From NCBI GenBank assembly GCA_964501185.1, contig CAZCRT010000010.1:7020-71019 (forward strand): a stretch of 64,000 bases of DNA. The letters are read 5' to 3'. Shown here one piece after another: positions 31,931 through 40,894 of this stretch. The first letter of the stretch is position 1. Every line of letters starts with the position of its first letter. Source of the DNA: BS150m-G50 sp964501185 [NCBI: uncultured Bacteroidia bacterium] (lineage in GTDB: Bacteria > CAIWAD01 > BS150m-G50). The notes beneath the pieces were generated by a model that saw only the letters and a list, made by a program, of their open reading frames with translations, did not search any database and was not told where the DNA came from. The position numbers were made by a program, and so were the translations under genes.

Positions 31931-34819
31931 ATGAAAAACCATACCGGTAAACTGATCGGACTTATGGTACTGCTCTCGTTGCTGCTGGTCAACTGCTCCC
32001 TGGAGGATTACAGCAGTGATGACCTGCCCAACTGGACTTCTACTCTGGAGTTGCCACTGCTGGCGGCGTCCATCAATCTCGCGACACTGCTGGATGATTC
32101 ACTGATTCATACCATGCCTACTATTGATGGTGATTCGATTTACGCCTATCTGGACACCCTGGAGATGGAGGAAGTACAGGTAGGGGATGAACTCCGACTC
32201 GATCCGATGCTGGAGAACTACACACACTACGCCACTGATATTGCGCTGACTGTAGGTGATACTTCCAGTGTCAGTTATGATTCAGTAGGCCTGGCGGATA
32301 TCAGCGAACAGATTATTGCCGAGGTAGGGCTGATTGAGATGGACAATATTGATCCATTTACTTCAGATCCGGTTCCTTTCAGAGCGATAATGCCGGAGGA
32401 TCTGGTCGATAACCTGGAAGCTATGCTGGCTGATTCCGGCGGTTCCGCCCATGTTGTAATTGATCCGGTTGAACTGCAGCCTTTACAGAGTGAGTTCGCT
32501 TTCGATTCTTTCAATGAACTGGTACTGGCCTCCGGGTTCATGGATCTGACCATCAGTAATGACATGTTTGTCTACCTGGGTATGCCACTGACAGTAACCC
32601 TGCTGGATACTTTCGGAGTGGAACTGTTTGCTGTCCCCTGGCCTGAAGAGATTGCTCCCGGTGCAGTATCAACCGAAAGTGTGGATATGAGTGGTCGCAC
32701 TTTGCCTGGCGCAATGCTGTTGGAGATCACAGGATCGTCCGCCGGTACTCAGGGAGAGTCGGTACTGATTGATGAGTCCGATCTGGATTCAGGTTTCACA
32801 GTCAGCATGGAAGCGAGGGATTTTATGGCTGAATCTGTCTGGGCACAGATCCCCTCGCAGACGCTGGAGGGTGGTGACCAGATCCAGCTGGAGGATTCAG
32901 AAACCAGAATTGAGAACGCGTTGCTTGAAAGCTGCGATCTGACAATTGATCTGACTAACGGCATGGAACTGACCGGTGACCTGGTTGTTACAATTCCAGA
33001 TCTCCTGTCACCTGCCGGGGAGCCCTGGGAAGTAACTCTGCCACTGCCCACAGATGCAAGCCAGTTCCAGGATGACCTGAGCGGTTGGTATCTGCAGATG
33101 GAATTGAATAATCAGGAGATTGAATACAGTTACCTGATTGTTACAGATGCCACCGACCCTGATTTCGCCCATCTGGATGAAAGTGATACAGCCACCCTGG
33201 ATCTGCTGATTGCGGATGTCACCTTCAGCCAGCTGACAGGAACTATCGAACAGCAGGTGATAAGCGATGTCAAGGTTATGCCCCTGTTGAGTGATACACG
33301 CATCCTGACAGCCACCATTGAAACCGGAGTGCTGGCAATAACAGTGCTTAACAGTATCGGTGGAGATATGGAGGTTGATCTAACGATACCTGAACTGCTG
33401 TTTGACGGAGTTGAACTGACAACGACCCTGCAGGTTGAACCCGGTTTCCAGCTGTTTCAGATGGATATTGACGGTTACAATCTCGTTCCTCCTTCACTGG
33501 ATGACCAGGTGATCAACTTCGAGACCATAACTACAACAAGCACTGAGTATGGTGAATACAACCTGCTCGAGTCTACCCTCTACAGTCTGGTGTTTCCCGG
33601 GATTGTTTTCAGTGAAGTGACCGGTGATTTTTCCAATACCGAAATCGTCGAAGAGGATTCCATCGCCACTGACAGCGAGCATATAATCGAGCATGCCGGT
33701 GTCTTATCCGGTACTGTCACAGTAGAGCTGTTGAACGAAACCGGTGTCCCCACGGAAGTAAACCTCTTCATTGAAGAGCTGACCCATGCCGGGGAGCCAT
33801 TCGACCGTAGTTATACCGTACCTGCTGATGCTGAAAATTATATTCAGGAAATAGTATTGGACGGCTACCGGTTGCAGATGCCCCCGGAGCGACAATTCAT
33901 TGACTACAGATCCAGCATGACAATTCCATCAGATGAGATAATTACTCTTTTCAGGCGGGATTCACTCTCTGGTGAAATCGGTATCGACACTCTTTTCTTT
34001 TCCGATCTGACAGGAACGGTGAGTTCGCTGACAGTGGAGAGTGATACTACAACTGAGGAGATGGAACTGCTGCCGGAAGAGCTGGATGGAATCCGGTTCC
34101 ACAATGTCAACCTGGCTGTAGCGCTGGAGACAGATATCGGAATCAATGACAGCGACAGCCTGGATATTCTGCTGTCACTCGGTATCCGTGCCCTGAATCC
34201 GGAGGGTGAAGAGGTTGTTTCGCTGATTAACAACTGGAACATCCTTGACAGCAACAGGGTAGCGGTTCCGAATGCTACGGAGATGCTGAATCTGCTGCCG
34301 GACCGTTTCGAGACCTGGGGCAGCGTTGTTATCGACGGTCGTGCTGTGATCAACGCTACTGAGTTCATACGGGCCGATCTGGAAATCACCCTGCCCTTTG
34401 AATTTGAAATACTGGAGGATGCCTCAATAGATCTGGATCGGGAACTGCTGGACGAGGGTATCCCGGAGGATCTGGCTGAGGCGTCACTGATGCTGGAGGT
34501 GGATAATCAGTTTTCGTTCGGCAGCCGGTTGACAGTGCTGGCATCGGCTGACACCAGTCGACTGATTGATGGCACTGCAGATACGTTGCTCTCTCTGGAA
34601 CTGAATCCGCTTTCTGAACTGATAGATACAATCCGTCTGGCAGATGAGCGAATGGAGCTGCTGATCGGTGACTCCACCTGGATAAAAGCTACAGTTGATC
34701 TTATGGGTTTGGAAGATGACAACGGCAATCCGCTGGTAACAAGGATACTGGCCAGCGACTCAATGAATGTTGACCTGCACAGTCGATTCAGATTCCATCT
34801 GGATCCGGGAGAAGAATAA
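31931..34819 (+). CDS. Large secreted lipoprotein with repeated beta-rich units
   Basis: A 962-residue acidic protein, unrecognised. The N terminus is a signal (LIGLMVLLSLLLVNCSLEDY) with a possible lipobox Cys at about residue 22. The body is beta-rich with at least three related units ending in similar strings: DVTFSQLTGTI, GIVFSEVTGDF and TLFFSDLTGTV, each preceded by a Y/D-rich strand and a DGY or GWY turn, such as ISGWYLQ-, IDGYNLV- and LDGYRLQ-type segments. There are almost no cysteines or lysines. A GGG site is six bases before ATG. It shares one base with the barrel gene (TAATG), so the pair likely forms one outer-membrane complex. Function unknown. Confidence 0.75.
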   Translation: MKNHTGKLIGLMVLLSLLLVNCSLEDYSSDDLPNWTSTLELPLLAASINLATLLDDSLIHTMPTIDGDSIYAYLDTLEMEEVQVGDELRLDPMLENYTHYATDIALTVGDTSSVSYDSVGLADISEQIIAEVGLIEMDNIDPFTSDPVPFRAIMPEDLVDNLEAMLADSGGSAHVVIDPVELQPLQSEFAFDSFNELVLASGFMDLTISNDMFVYLGMPLTVTLLDTFGVELFAVPWPEEIAPGAVSTESVDMSGRTLPGAMLLEITGSSAGTQGESVLIDESDLDSGFTVSMEARDFMAESVWAQIPSQTLEGGDQIQLEDSETRIENALLESCDLTIDLTNGMELTGDLVVTIPDLLSPAGEPWEVTLPLPTDASQFQDDLSGWYLQMELNNQEIEYSYLIVTDATDPDFAHLDESDTATLDLLIADVTFSQLTGTIEQQVISDVKVMPLLSDTRILTATIETGVLAITVLNSIGGDMEVDLTIPELLFDGVELTTTLQVEPGFQLFQMDIDGYNLVPPSLDDQVINFETITTTSTEYGEYNLLESTLYSLVFPGIVFSEVTGDFSNTEIVEEDSIATDSEHIIEHAGVLSGTVTVELLNETGVPTEVNLFIEELTHAGEPFDRSYTVPADAENYIQEIVLDGYRLQMPPERQFIDYRSSMTIPSDEIITLFRRDSLSGEIGIDTLFFSDLTGTVSSLTVESDTTTEEMELLPEELDGIRFHNVNLAVALETDIGINDSDSLDILLSLGIRALNPEGEEVVSLINNWNILDSNRVAVPNATEMLNLLPDRFETWGSVVIDGRAVINATEFIRADLEITLPFEFEILEDASIDLDRELLDEGIPEDLAEASLMLEVDNQFSFGSRLTVLASADTSRLIDGTADTLLSLELNPLSELIDTIRLADERMELLIGDSTWIKATVDLMGLEDDNGNPLVTRILASDSMNVDLHSRFRFHLDPGEE

Positions 34820-36207
34820 TGAGAAAACGATACGACTACAGCTCCAGGCTGCGAATTCCTGCAATCACTCTGATAGCAATAATGCTGTTCAATCCAGCGC
34901 AGGCCGGAACCGGCGGGCCACAGAATACCAGTATGGCAGGTGCCTTTATGGTCAGCGCCCGGGGTGTGGACGCCGCTCTGCTTAATCCGGCCAATCTGGG
35001 CTACAGCCTTGATCATACTCCCGATACACCTAACACTTCGATCACTTTCCTCGGACTTAATGCTGAAGCGCACAACAACGCTGTTTCTCCCGGATGGCTC
35101 AACAACTCCCTTTTCGGTGACCTGAATCTCGATGAAGGTAATAACCGGAGCGACTTTCTGAGTGTCTTCGATGAGGATGGCTGGGATCTGGCAGCACTGC
35201 TGCAACTGCGTATGTTCGGAATCTCCTGGAGAAACTTTGCACTGACGATCACACCTGAGTTGCAACAGACCATGAGTCTGCCGACTGATCTGATGCAGGT
35301 GGTTTTTGATGGCATTTACTTCAATGAACCGATTTCGCTTAGCGAAACCAGCAGCCACATGCAACTGGTAGTACCGGTTTCATTCTCTTACGGACAGCCG
35401 CTACAGCTACCCTGGATTGATGACTATATCGGGGATTATGTTGATGCAACCTATGTGGGTGGGGGTGTCACAACCCTGTTCGGTATTGCCTGCGCAAATA
35501 TCGATCACAGTGAGGGAGAGCTGCTGTCACGCTCAGATTCCATTGCGGTAAACAGTCGTGTGCTGGTCAGTGCAGTTGGCTTACCGCTGGATGATGAAAG
35601 CGATCTGGCACTCGGAGTCAATGGCATGGGATACGCCTTTGACCTCGGTCTGGCAGTTGATGTCAACGATCGGTTGCATTGCGGACTCACTTTTAACAAC
35701 CTCTTTGGACGGATTCACTGGAGCGATAAGCACGCCCGCAGTTATGACTTTGGCTACCGGTTGAATCTCAGCAATGCGGATATCGAAGAGATCAGTGGTT
35801 ACAGTGAAGCGGAGATGGATTCATTGCAGGAAACCTGGGCAGTTGCCGACAGCAGTTTTGCCCGTGATGGCTTCCGTACTTCCTGGCCCTCCTATATGCA
35901 GCTCGGCGCAGAATACAGACTGCTTGACTGGGTTTCATTCTCAGGAGTTTACCGACAGGGATTCAATCCGGTTTTGCGCAGCGGTATTCGTCCAAGGCTG
36001 GCTGTTGCCGGTGAAATGAACTACCTGCCCTGGCTGCCGCTGCGGCTGGGACTGGCTGTTGGCGGTATGGAAGGCTTCGAATGGGGTACCGGTTTCGGGC
36101 TGGCGTTTACTCATTACCAGCTGGATTTCGGCTTCGCGCAGAGTGGTGGTATGTTCAACTGGGCTAAAGGAGTGACATTCGGGCTGGAACAACGGATCAT
36201 GTTCTAG
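34819..36207 (+). CDS. Outer-membrane beta-barrel protein, DUF5723/PorV-like
   Basis: A 462-residue protein with an N-terminal signal (IPAITLIAIMLFNPAQA). The segment NTSMAGAFMVSARGVDAALLNPANLGY resembles the N-terminal plug of FadL/PorV-type and DUF5723 barrels. Alternating hydrophobic strands with aromatic ends (YDFGYRLNLS, YMQLGAEYRLLDWVSFSGVYRQG, LPLRLGLAVGG, FGLAFTHYQLDFGFA) run to the last residue, FGLEQRIMF, which ends in Phe as many outer-membrane proteins do. It is translationally coupled to the preceding lipoprotein. A transport, assembly or anchoring role in the outer membrane is inferred; no substrate can be named. Confidence 0.78.
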   Translation: MRKRYDYSSRLRIPAITLIAIMLFNPAQAGTGGPQNTSMAGAFMVSARGVDAALLNPANLGYSLDHTPDTPNTSITFLGLNAEAHNNAVSPGWLNNSLFGDLNLDEGNNRSDFLSVFDEDGWDLAALLQLRMFGISWRNFALTITPELQQTMSLPTDLMQVVFDGIYFNEPISLSETSSHMQLVVPVSFSYGQPLQLPWIDDYIGDYVDATYVGGGVTTLFGIACANIDHSEGELLSRSDSIAVNSRVLVSAVGLPLDDESDLALGVNGMGYAFDLGLAVDVNDRLHCGLTFNNLFGRIHWSDKHARSYDFGYRLNLSNADIEEISGYSEAEMDSLQETWAVADSSFARDGFRTSWPSYMQLGAEYRLLDWVSFSGVYRQGFNPVLRSGIRPRLAVAGEMNYLPWLPLRLGLAVGGMEGFEWGTGFGLAFTHYQLDFGFAQSGGMFNWAKGVTFGLEQRIMF

Positions 36208-36308
36208 GCTGAAGAAACAGCAACAGATATATCGAATCCCACACCCACTTGCATTAACCGCCTCCCTCCATTACCATTACTGGTAAATCATTTCAGGCGG
36301 AGGGCAGC

Positions 36309-37838
36309 ATGACATCATCCACCAACTGGTTCGATACCTTTCTGACCATGCTGCGCGACCCGGTTTTCGGGAGTTTCATCATCTATCTGCTGGTTATCCT
36401 GGTGGTGGGATTTCTGACCTATCGGCTGACCCGTTCGATGGGTGACTTTCTGCTGGCGGGTAGACGGCTGGGGCCCTGGCTGACGGCATTCTCCGAAAGA
36501 GCTTCCGGGGAGTCGGCCTGGCTGCTGCTGGGCCTGCCCGGTGTGGCGTTGGCTGCCGGAATGGCTGATTTCTGGGTTGTTATCGGCTGCCTGGCCGGTA
36601 TAGCCTTCTCCTGGCTCTTTATCGCCCGCCCACTCAGGCGGGAAACAGCACGGCTGGAAGCGCTTACGCTGCCACACCTGTTTGACCGTAAATTCCCCAC
36701 CCTGCCCCGTCACCTGTTGCGGATAACTGCCACCCTGATCATCACATTTTTCTTCACCTATTATATCGCCGCCCAGTTCAACGGCGCCGGCAAGGTACTT
36801 CACCAGACCTTTGGCATCGGACAGTACTGGGGTATGGTCATCGGTGCGGTGATCATCCTCTTCTATACAATGATGGGTGGTTTCATAGCTGTGGTCTGGA
36901 CCGACCTGATTCAGGGAGTCATCATGATCGTAGCGCTGGTGCTGCTGCCGGTAGTCGGGATCTGGGAGATCGGTGGTATTGACGCGTTGACCGGTGGACT
37001 TGCCAGACTCGATCCCGCCGCTATCTCAATTTTCGGTGGTGCCGGGGGCGGAGTGGCACTGTTGCTGGCGATCAACGGCCTTTCCTGGGGGCTGGGTTAC
37101 ATGGGGCAGCCGCATCTGCTGACACGGTTTATGGCAATTCGCAGTGAGCATGATCTGAAAAAGGGATTCTATATCGCCATGGCCTGGGCGATTCCCGCCT
37201 TTGTCGGCGCCTATTTCATCGGTCTTGTTGGCTGGGTAATCCTCAACGGCGATCTCAGTGTGATCGGTGGTGATCAGGAGCGGATTCTACCCTGGATGGC
37301 CCGTTCGCTGTTGCACCCGGTACTGGCAGGTGTACTGATTTCAGGTGCAATTGCGGCGATGATGTCAACCGCTGACAGTCAGCTGCTGGTAACAACTTCC
37401 GCCGTCGCCGAGGATGTTTATCATCGCATGATCAAACCGGAAGCATCACAATCGCATCTGGTCGGCCTTACCCGTGTGATCACGGTGCTGGTCGGGATCT
37501 TCGCGTTCATCATGGCGATAACCACCCAGGATCTGGTGTTCAAGATGGTCAGCTACGCCTGGGGCGGACTGGGGGCCTCCTTCGGCCCGGCACTGTTGCT
37601 TGCACTCTGGTGGAAGCGCACTACCGGCTGGGGTGTGTTTGCCGGTCTTGTGTCCGGGACCCTGATGACAGTTATCTGGCCACTGATTCCTGTGGTGGGA
37701 GATGCACTTTCCTCCCGCTTTGCGGCGTTCTTCATTGCGTTGGGGCTGGTGTGGGTTGTGTCGATGTTGGATAGGAAAAAAATTCACCACGAAGGACACA
37801 GAGAGCACGAAGAGGAGAGAGATAAGGTTAAATCCTGA
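36309..37838 (+). CDS. Sodium:solute symporter, SSS (PutP-like) family
   Basis: A 509-residue inner-membrane transporter with about thirteen hydrophobic helices. It contains GDFLLAGRRLGPWLTAFSERASGESAWLLLGLPG near residue 45, the sodium-binding start of the SLC5/SSS family, plus GGFIAVVWTDLIQGVIMIVAL and SGAIAAMMSTADSQLLVTTSAVAEDVY near residue 350. It resembles proline/sodium symporters. The natural end appears to be near SMLDRKKI; the last 17 residues (HHEGHREHEEERDKVKS) are read from a dispersed CACGAAGGACAC repeat, so the C terminus is repeat-derived. GGAGGG precedes the ATG. Confidence 0.88.
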   Translation: MTSSTNWFDTFLTMLRDPVFGSFIIYLLVILVVGFLTYRLTRSMGDFLLAGRRLGPWLTAFSERASGESAWLLLGLPGVALAAGMADFWVVIGCLAGIAFSWLFIARPLRRETARLEALTLPHLFDRKFPTLPRHLLRITATLIITFFFTYYIAAQFNGAGKVLHQTFGIGQYWGMVIGAVIILFYTMMGGFIAVVWTDLIQGVIMIVALVLLPVVGIWEIGGIDALTGGLARLDPAAISIFGGAGGGVALLLAINGLSWGLGYMGQPHLLTRFMAIRSEHDLKKGFYIAMAWAIPAFVGAYFIGLVGWVILNGDLSVIGGDQERILPWMARSLLHPVLAGVLISGAIAAMMSTADSQLLVTTSAVAEDVYHRMIKPEASQSHLVGLTRVITVLVGIFAFIMAITTQDLVFKMVSYAWGGLGASFGPALLLALWWKRTTGWGVFAGLVSGTLMTVIWPLIPVVGDALSSRFAAFFIALGLVWVVSMLDRKKIHHEGHREHEEERDKVKS

Positions 37839-38080
37839 GAAATGGGAAATGGGTTCACATAGTTACTAATGAATACTTTTCTCTGGATCCAGATCTTGCG
37901 ACGAGACGCGAAAAACCCTTTTGATTTATTCATAAACCAGTAATATGCTGCGTGACTTTCGCGGTGAAAAATCGAGAATAGAGGTTAGTCCCTTCTGATT
38001 CAATATCCAGCAGGTTCAAACTTCCCCACACATAACCATGTTTCATTCTTATTCGTGTTATTCGTGTCCTTCGTGGTGAA
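37783..38080. repeat. Inverted pair of CACGAAGGACAC dispersed repeats with degenerate centre
   Basis: TTCACCACGAAGGACAC at 37783-37799 and its perfect 17-base reverse complement at 38064-38080 flank about 265 bases. The left copy extends into AGAGAGCACGAAG and supplies the end of the symporter; the right copy extends into ATTCGTGTTATTC and ends eight bases before the first vertex-protein stop. Between them are fragments resembling other members of the same repeat family (GCGACGAGACGCG, CTTTCGCGGTGAAAAA). This type of repeat is common in environmental genomes and has no known function. No gene is visible between the copies (37839-38088). Confidence 0.7.
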
Positions 38081-38088
38081 TATTCTTC

Positions 38089-38370
38089 TCACCCCAGAGG
38101 ATCCGGATCGATGTGATCGACGATACCCACGATGGCGGCGTCGATAGGTGTGAGGGGATCCGGCATCGGGATTGCGGCCTCCTTTGAAGAGACGAAGAAG
38201 ACAATTTCACCGGTACCGGGACCAGCGCCCACAGTGTCCACTGCGGCTATCCGTTCTCCAACATCGGTATAGTTTTTGTCCAGTGGCTGGATGATGAGGA
38301 TCTTGCTTTCCTCCAGACTGGGGTCCTTCCGGGTTGCCCAGATATTGCCGACGATACGGGCGAGATTCAT
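38089..38370 (-). CDS. Microcompartment vertex protein, EutN/CcmL family
   Basis: A 93-residue single-domain protein of the BMC vertex family, whose members form pentamers that close the corners of bacterial microcompartment shells. It begins MNLARIVGNIWATRKDPSLE and has KILIIQPLD, IAAVDTVGAGPGTGEIVFFV near residue 45 and PIDAAIVGIVDHID at the end. The family motif VDxxGAGxGE is intact. It overlaps the second vertex gene by ATGA. No BMC-H/T hexamer gene is in the window, so the shell must be encoded elsewhere. Neighbour deoB suggests a nucleoside or deoxyribose compartment, by inference. Confidence 0.9.
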   Translation of the reverse strand: MNLARIVGNIWATRKDPSLEESKILIIQPLDKNYTDVGERIAAVDTVGAGPGTGEIVFFVSSKEAAIPMPDPLTPIDAAIVGIVDHIDPDPLG

Positions 38371-38651
38371 TTGGCCAATTCCTGTTCCACCAGATCAATT
38401 TTGTCGATAATTGCCATAATGACCGCGTCTACCGGTTTCTTGTCGGTGTTGATTGTGAGGCGGGCACTGGAACCGGATGCGTAAAGCACCTCCTCCCCCA
38501 CTCCCGCACCACAACTGTCCACAGCAACCACATAACCACTCTGCGGTGTGCGATCGAAATCGAGATTGCGGACGATGAGAAATTTCATCCCGACCAGCTG
38601 TTCATCCTTGCGGGTCGCCCAGACTGTGCCGATAACTTTTCCCATCTTCAT
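38367..38651 (-). CDS. Microcompartment vertex protein, EutN/CcmL family (second copy)
   Basis: A 94-residue paralogue of the adjacent vertex protein. MGKVIGTVWATRKDEQLVG, KFLIVRNLDFD, YVVAVDSCGAGVGEEVLYASG and VDAVIMAIIDKIDLVE match the family in order. The two share the WATRKD and VDxxGAG segments but differ in the loops, so they may fill different vertices or mix into one pentamer. AAGGA lies nine bases before the ATG; deoB ends ten bases upstream. It probably belongs to one transcript with deoB and the small protein at 39952. Confidence 0.9.
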   Translation of the reverse strand: MKMGKVIGTVWATRKDEQLVGMKFLIVRNLDFDRTPQSGYVVAVDSCGAGVGEEVLYASGSSARLTINTDKKPVDAVIMAIIDKIDLVEQELAK

Positions 38652-38661
38652 ATTGTTGTCC

Positions 38662-39909
38662 TTAAGATTGGCCTGCTGTTGATTGCGGCTTGACGACAGC
38701 CTTCTGCAACTGCGTCAGAAATGATTCTCCCGACAGATCATGATTGATATCAAAATAGTCCGCTATCGTCACCGCCAGATCGCCAAACGATTCGCGTATT
38801 CCGAGTACCACTTCCTGCAGTCCCGGTGTCCAGACCAGCAGCGGCACATATTCACGACTGTGGTCGGTGCCGGGCCCGGTGGGATCATTGCCGTGATCTG
38901 CAGTCAGTACAAGATAGTTATTTTCACCCACAGCTGCCAGCAACTCCGGCAGACGGCGGTCAAAGTCAATCAATCCCTGCCTGAAACCGTCAGGATCCAT
39001 CCGGTGGCCCCACAACATATCGAAATCCACCAGGTTGAGAAAAATGAAACGATCGCGGTCAAGAGGCCGCTGCATAAGCATCAGAGTTATGTCAATACCT
39101 TCCTGATTTGAACGGGTGTGAAGTTTTTCGTCCAGTCCCCTGCCGTTGAAAAGATCGTCGATCTTGCCGACACCGATCGTCTCCACCTCCTGCTGTTGCA
39201 GTTGATCCAGCAGAGTTGGTGCCGGTGGGGGGAGTGAGAAGTCGCGCCGGTCGGCAGTCCGGACAAAACTGCCAGGCTCTCCTTTAAAGGGGCGAGCGAT
39301 TACACGGGAGACGGCATCTTCTCCGGTCAGCAGTTTCGTGCGGCAGATTTCGCAGATGCGATACAGTTCGGAAAGCGGAATCACATCAATGTGTGCGGCA
39401 ATTTGAAATACGGAATCAGCGGATGTATACAGAATCGGCCTGCCGCTCTGCAGATGCTCCGCTCCCAGATCCTCGATGATCTGTGTCCCGGAAGCAACAG
39501 TGTTACCCAGGCAGCCATAACCGGTCAGCTCACTGAAACTATCAATAATTGCATCGGGGAATCCACGGGGATAGACCGGAAAGGGGTGCGGTGTGATCAG
39601 ACCCGCCAGCTCCCAGTGACCGGTAGTGCTGTCTTTGCCGGCAGATTTAGCTGCCATGCGTCCCCAGGCAGCTGGAGTTACAGCGGGAGGTAGCCCTGGA
39701 ACTGTGGTGATATTGCCCAATCCTAATTGCTGTAAATTCGGCAGGGGAAGAGAGGTGGAAGCACCGCCGATATGCGCCAGAGTGTTGGTATCAGAATCGC
39801 CATACTGTGCGGCATCTGGCAGGGCGCCCACACCGACGCCATCCAGTACTATCACGATCCATTGCCGTGGTTCTGCACTCGTACCCGGAGAAACGATGTG
39901 AGAAGCCAT
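38662..39909 (-). CDS. deoB: Phosphopentomutase
   Basis: A 415-residue alkaline-phosphatase-superfamily mutase that interconverts (deoxy)ribose-1-phosphate and -5-phosphate. The metal-site start [21 protein letters not shown] is preceded by about 16 extra residues. [10 protein letters not shown] follows, then [11 protein letters not shown] near residue 90 (phosphorylated Thr), [16 protein letters not shown] near residue 295 and [26 protein letters not shown] near residue 335, which carry the metal ligands. The family's usual length is about 390-405. It is followed at ten bases by two EutN/CcmL genes, a pairing that suggests a nucleoside-degrading microcompartment with shell and aldolase genes elsewhere. 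Confidence 0.95.
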   Translation of the reverse strand: MASHIVSPGTSAEPRQWIVIVLDGVGVGALPDAAQYGDSDTNTLAHIGGASTSLPLPNLQQLGLGNITTVPGLPPAVTPAAWGRMAAKSAGKDSTTGHWELAGLITPHPFPVYPRGFPDAIIDSFSELTGYGCLGNTVASGTQIIEDLGAEHLQSGRPILYTSADSVFQIAAHIDVIPLSELYRICEICRTKLLTGEDAVSRVIARPFKGEPGSFVRTADRRDFSLPPPAPTLLDQLQQQEVETIGVGKIDDLFNGRGLDEKLHTRSNQEGIDITLMLMQRPLDRDRFIFLNLVDFDMLWGHRMDPDGFRQGLIDFDRRLPELLAAVGENNYLVLTADHGNDPTGPGTDHSREYVPLLVWTPGLQEVVLGIRESFGDLAVTIADYFDINHDLSGESFLTQLQKAVVKPQSTAGQS

Positions 39910-39951
39910 CAGAGTTGACCCGAATAACGATTTCTTATGGGCATTGCCAGA

Positions 39952-40113
39952 TCAGCCCAGGATTTCTTTTTCGTTATCCTTGGTGATCTTGTAAGTTTTC
40001 TTCTTCAACTTCAAACTGTCGCCACTATCGTCGTACCAGACAACCTGTACCGGACGGGCAGCTTTGGCAGCCTGAATTTTAGCCTTATCGGCAAAAGTCT
40101 GTTTCTTGGCCAT
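39952..40113 (-). CDS. Small basic protein, 53 residues
   Basis: The open frame begins MAKKQTFADKAKIQAAKAAR and continues with a strand-rich second half (VQVVWYDDSGDSLKLKKKTY) ending NEKEILG. Start support is strong: GGAGG six bases before ATG. Composition is Lys-rich with one WYDDSGDS acid patch. It resembles small MAKK-type proteins of FCB genomes (DUF4295-like), but I am not certain of the family. It stands 42 bases before deoB in the same direction, so it is likely the first gene of that operon. Function unknown. Confidence 0.68.
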   Translation of the reverse strand: MAKKQTFADKAKIQAAKAARPVQVVWYDDSGDSLKLKKKTYKITKDNEKEILG

Positions 40114-40894
40114 CGTGGCCTCCTTCTATCAGAATTTCTCAGATTGTATACAATTTTTCGAACATTAATAATAGCACTGTTACCGGGTGCAGCGCAAGTG
40201 ATTTCTCAGAACAGATTATTAAGAATAATGTGTGGGTAGAAGTGAATTCTGAATCACATGATGAGAGAGGAGTCACCAGACTGGTGAGTCGGAGGAGGAG
40301 AAGAGACCTGATTCTACTTTTTCTGGTATCGCTTTATCAGTGCACTTTTTGTGTGCTACTTGCTCAGACCTCGTTTATTGCCGAAAATAACCTCTAACGG
40401 CTGGTTTACAGCTGTTTTATCGGTCCAACTATTGTAATAACAATAACAAACCGTGGTCCGACCCCGGGATTGTGTAAGTTCTGTATTTACAATTAAATGA
40501 AAATATTCATAATCGACACAGAAAGCGGTTCATTTTTCGGTGGCCGTCACTGTCTGTAATCGGTCATTTGCGAACAATAGCTTTTGGGAATATTTTAATG
40601 ATATTAATTTCTTATAACAGAATTATAACATTCTGATGGGCATAGTTGTTGCTAGCTGTAGTTACGTTAGGAAGATTCTGTTGATAGAGATTCATTTTGC
40701 AGACAGGAACCTGCTCTGTTTCCTCCCGGACTCAGGGCAAACATTTACAGGTACGCGATCAATTATCAGACTGAGTGCACTATTGATTGTCCTTTCGCAA
40801 TGGAATTACACCGGCTGTATTTCAGCTACTTAATATTAAGCCAAACCGAGAACATTCGTATATACACCCTTAAATCTCAACGAAGGAGTAATTC
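40114..40894. other. 781-base gene-poor interval between divergent units
   Basis: I see no gene I can support. A 15-base palindrome TCACCAGACTGGTGA lies at 40273-40287 inside a purine-rich stretch, which could form a hairpin or be an operator. The rest is AT-rich and may hold the promoters of the leftward deoB operon and of the secreted-protein gene at 40895, whose leader is about 700 bases if transcription starts far upstream. A 65-codon plus-strand frame at 40636 has no ribosome site and odd composition. Confidence 0.5.

Larger units (their letters stand above)
2499..33298. repeat. Dispersed octamer GTGATACA, 29 exact copies
   Basis: Minus-oriented copies (TGTATCAC on plus) start at 2499, 2667, 7221, 8099, 8713, 11623, 12231, 12864, 13696, 15966, 16458, 17507, 18828, 20202, 22652, 22853, 27489, 27605, 28242 and 31153. 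Plus-oriented copies start at 4619, 8402, 9331, 11106, 13524, 29045, 30695, 33183 and 33291. About one copy is expected by chance in this span counting both strands. C or another pyrimidine often precedes and A or T often follows. Copies in genes are read as RDT/GDT, VIQ/VIH, MYH/VYH, CITQ or VSQ, so several frames are used; three copies are intergenic. None were found from 33.3 to 64 kb. Confidence 0.85.

Noticed and set aside
2499-33298. GTGATACA copies as transcription factor sites
   Set aside because: Most copies are inside genes, far from starts and in both orientations. A single regulator site would be expected to cluster in promoters.
34507-35364. 285-codon minus-strand frame across the lipoprotein/barrel junction
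   Set aside because: It spans two well-supported plus-strand genes, has no ribosome site and no recognisable domain.
40636-40833. 65-codon plus-strand frame in the gene-poor interval
   Set aside because: No ribosome site, no conserved pattern, and amino-acid usage unlike the neighbouring genes.
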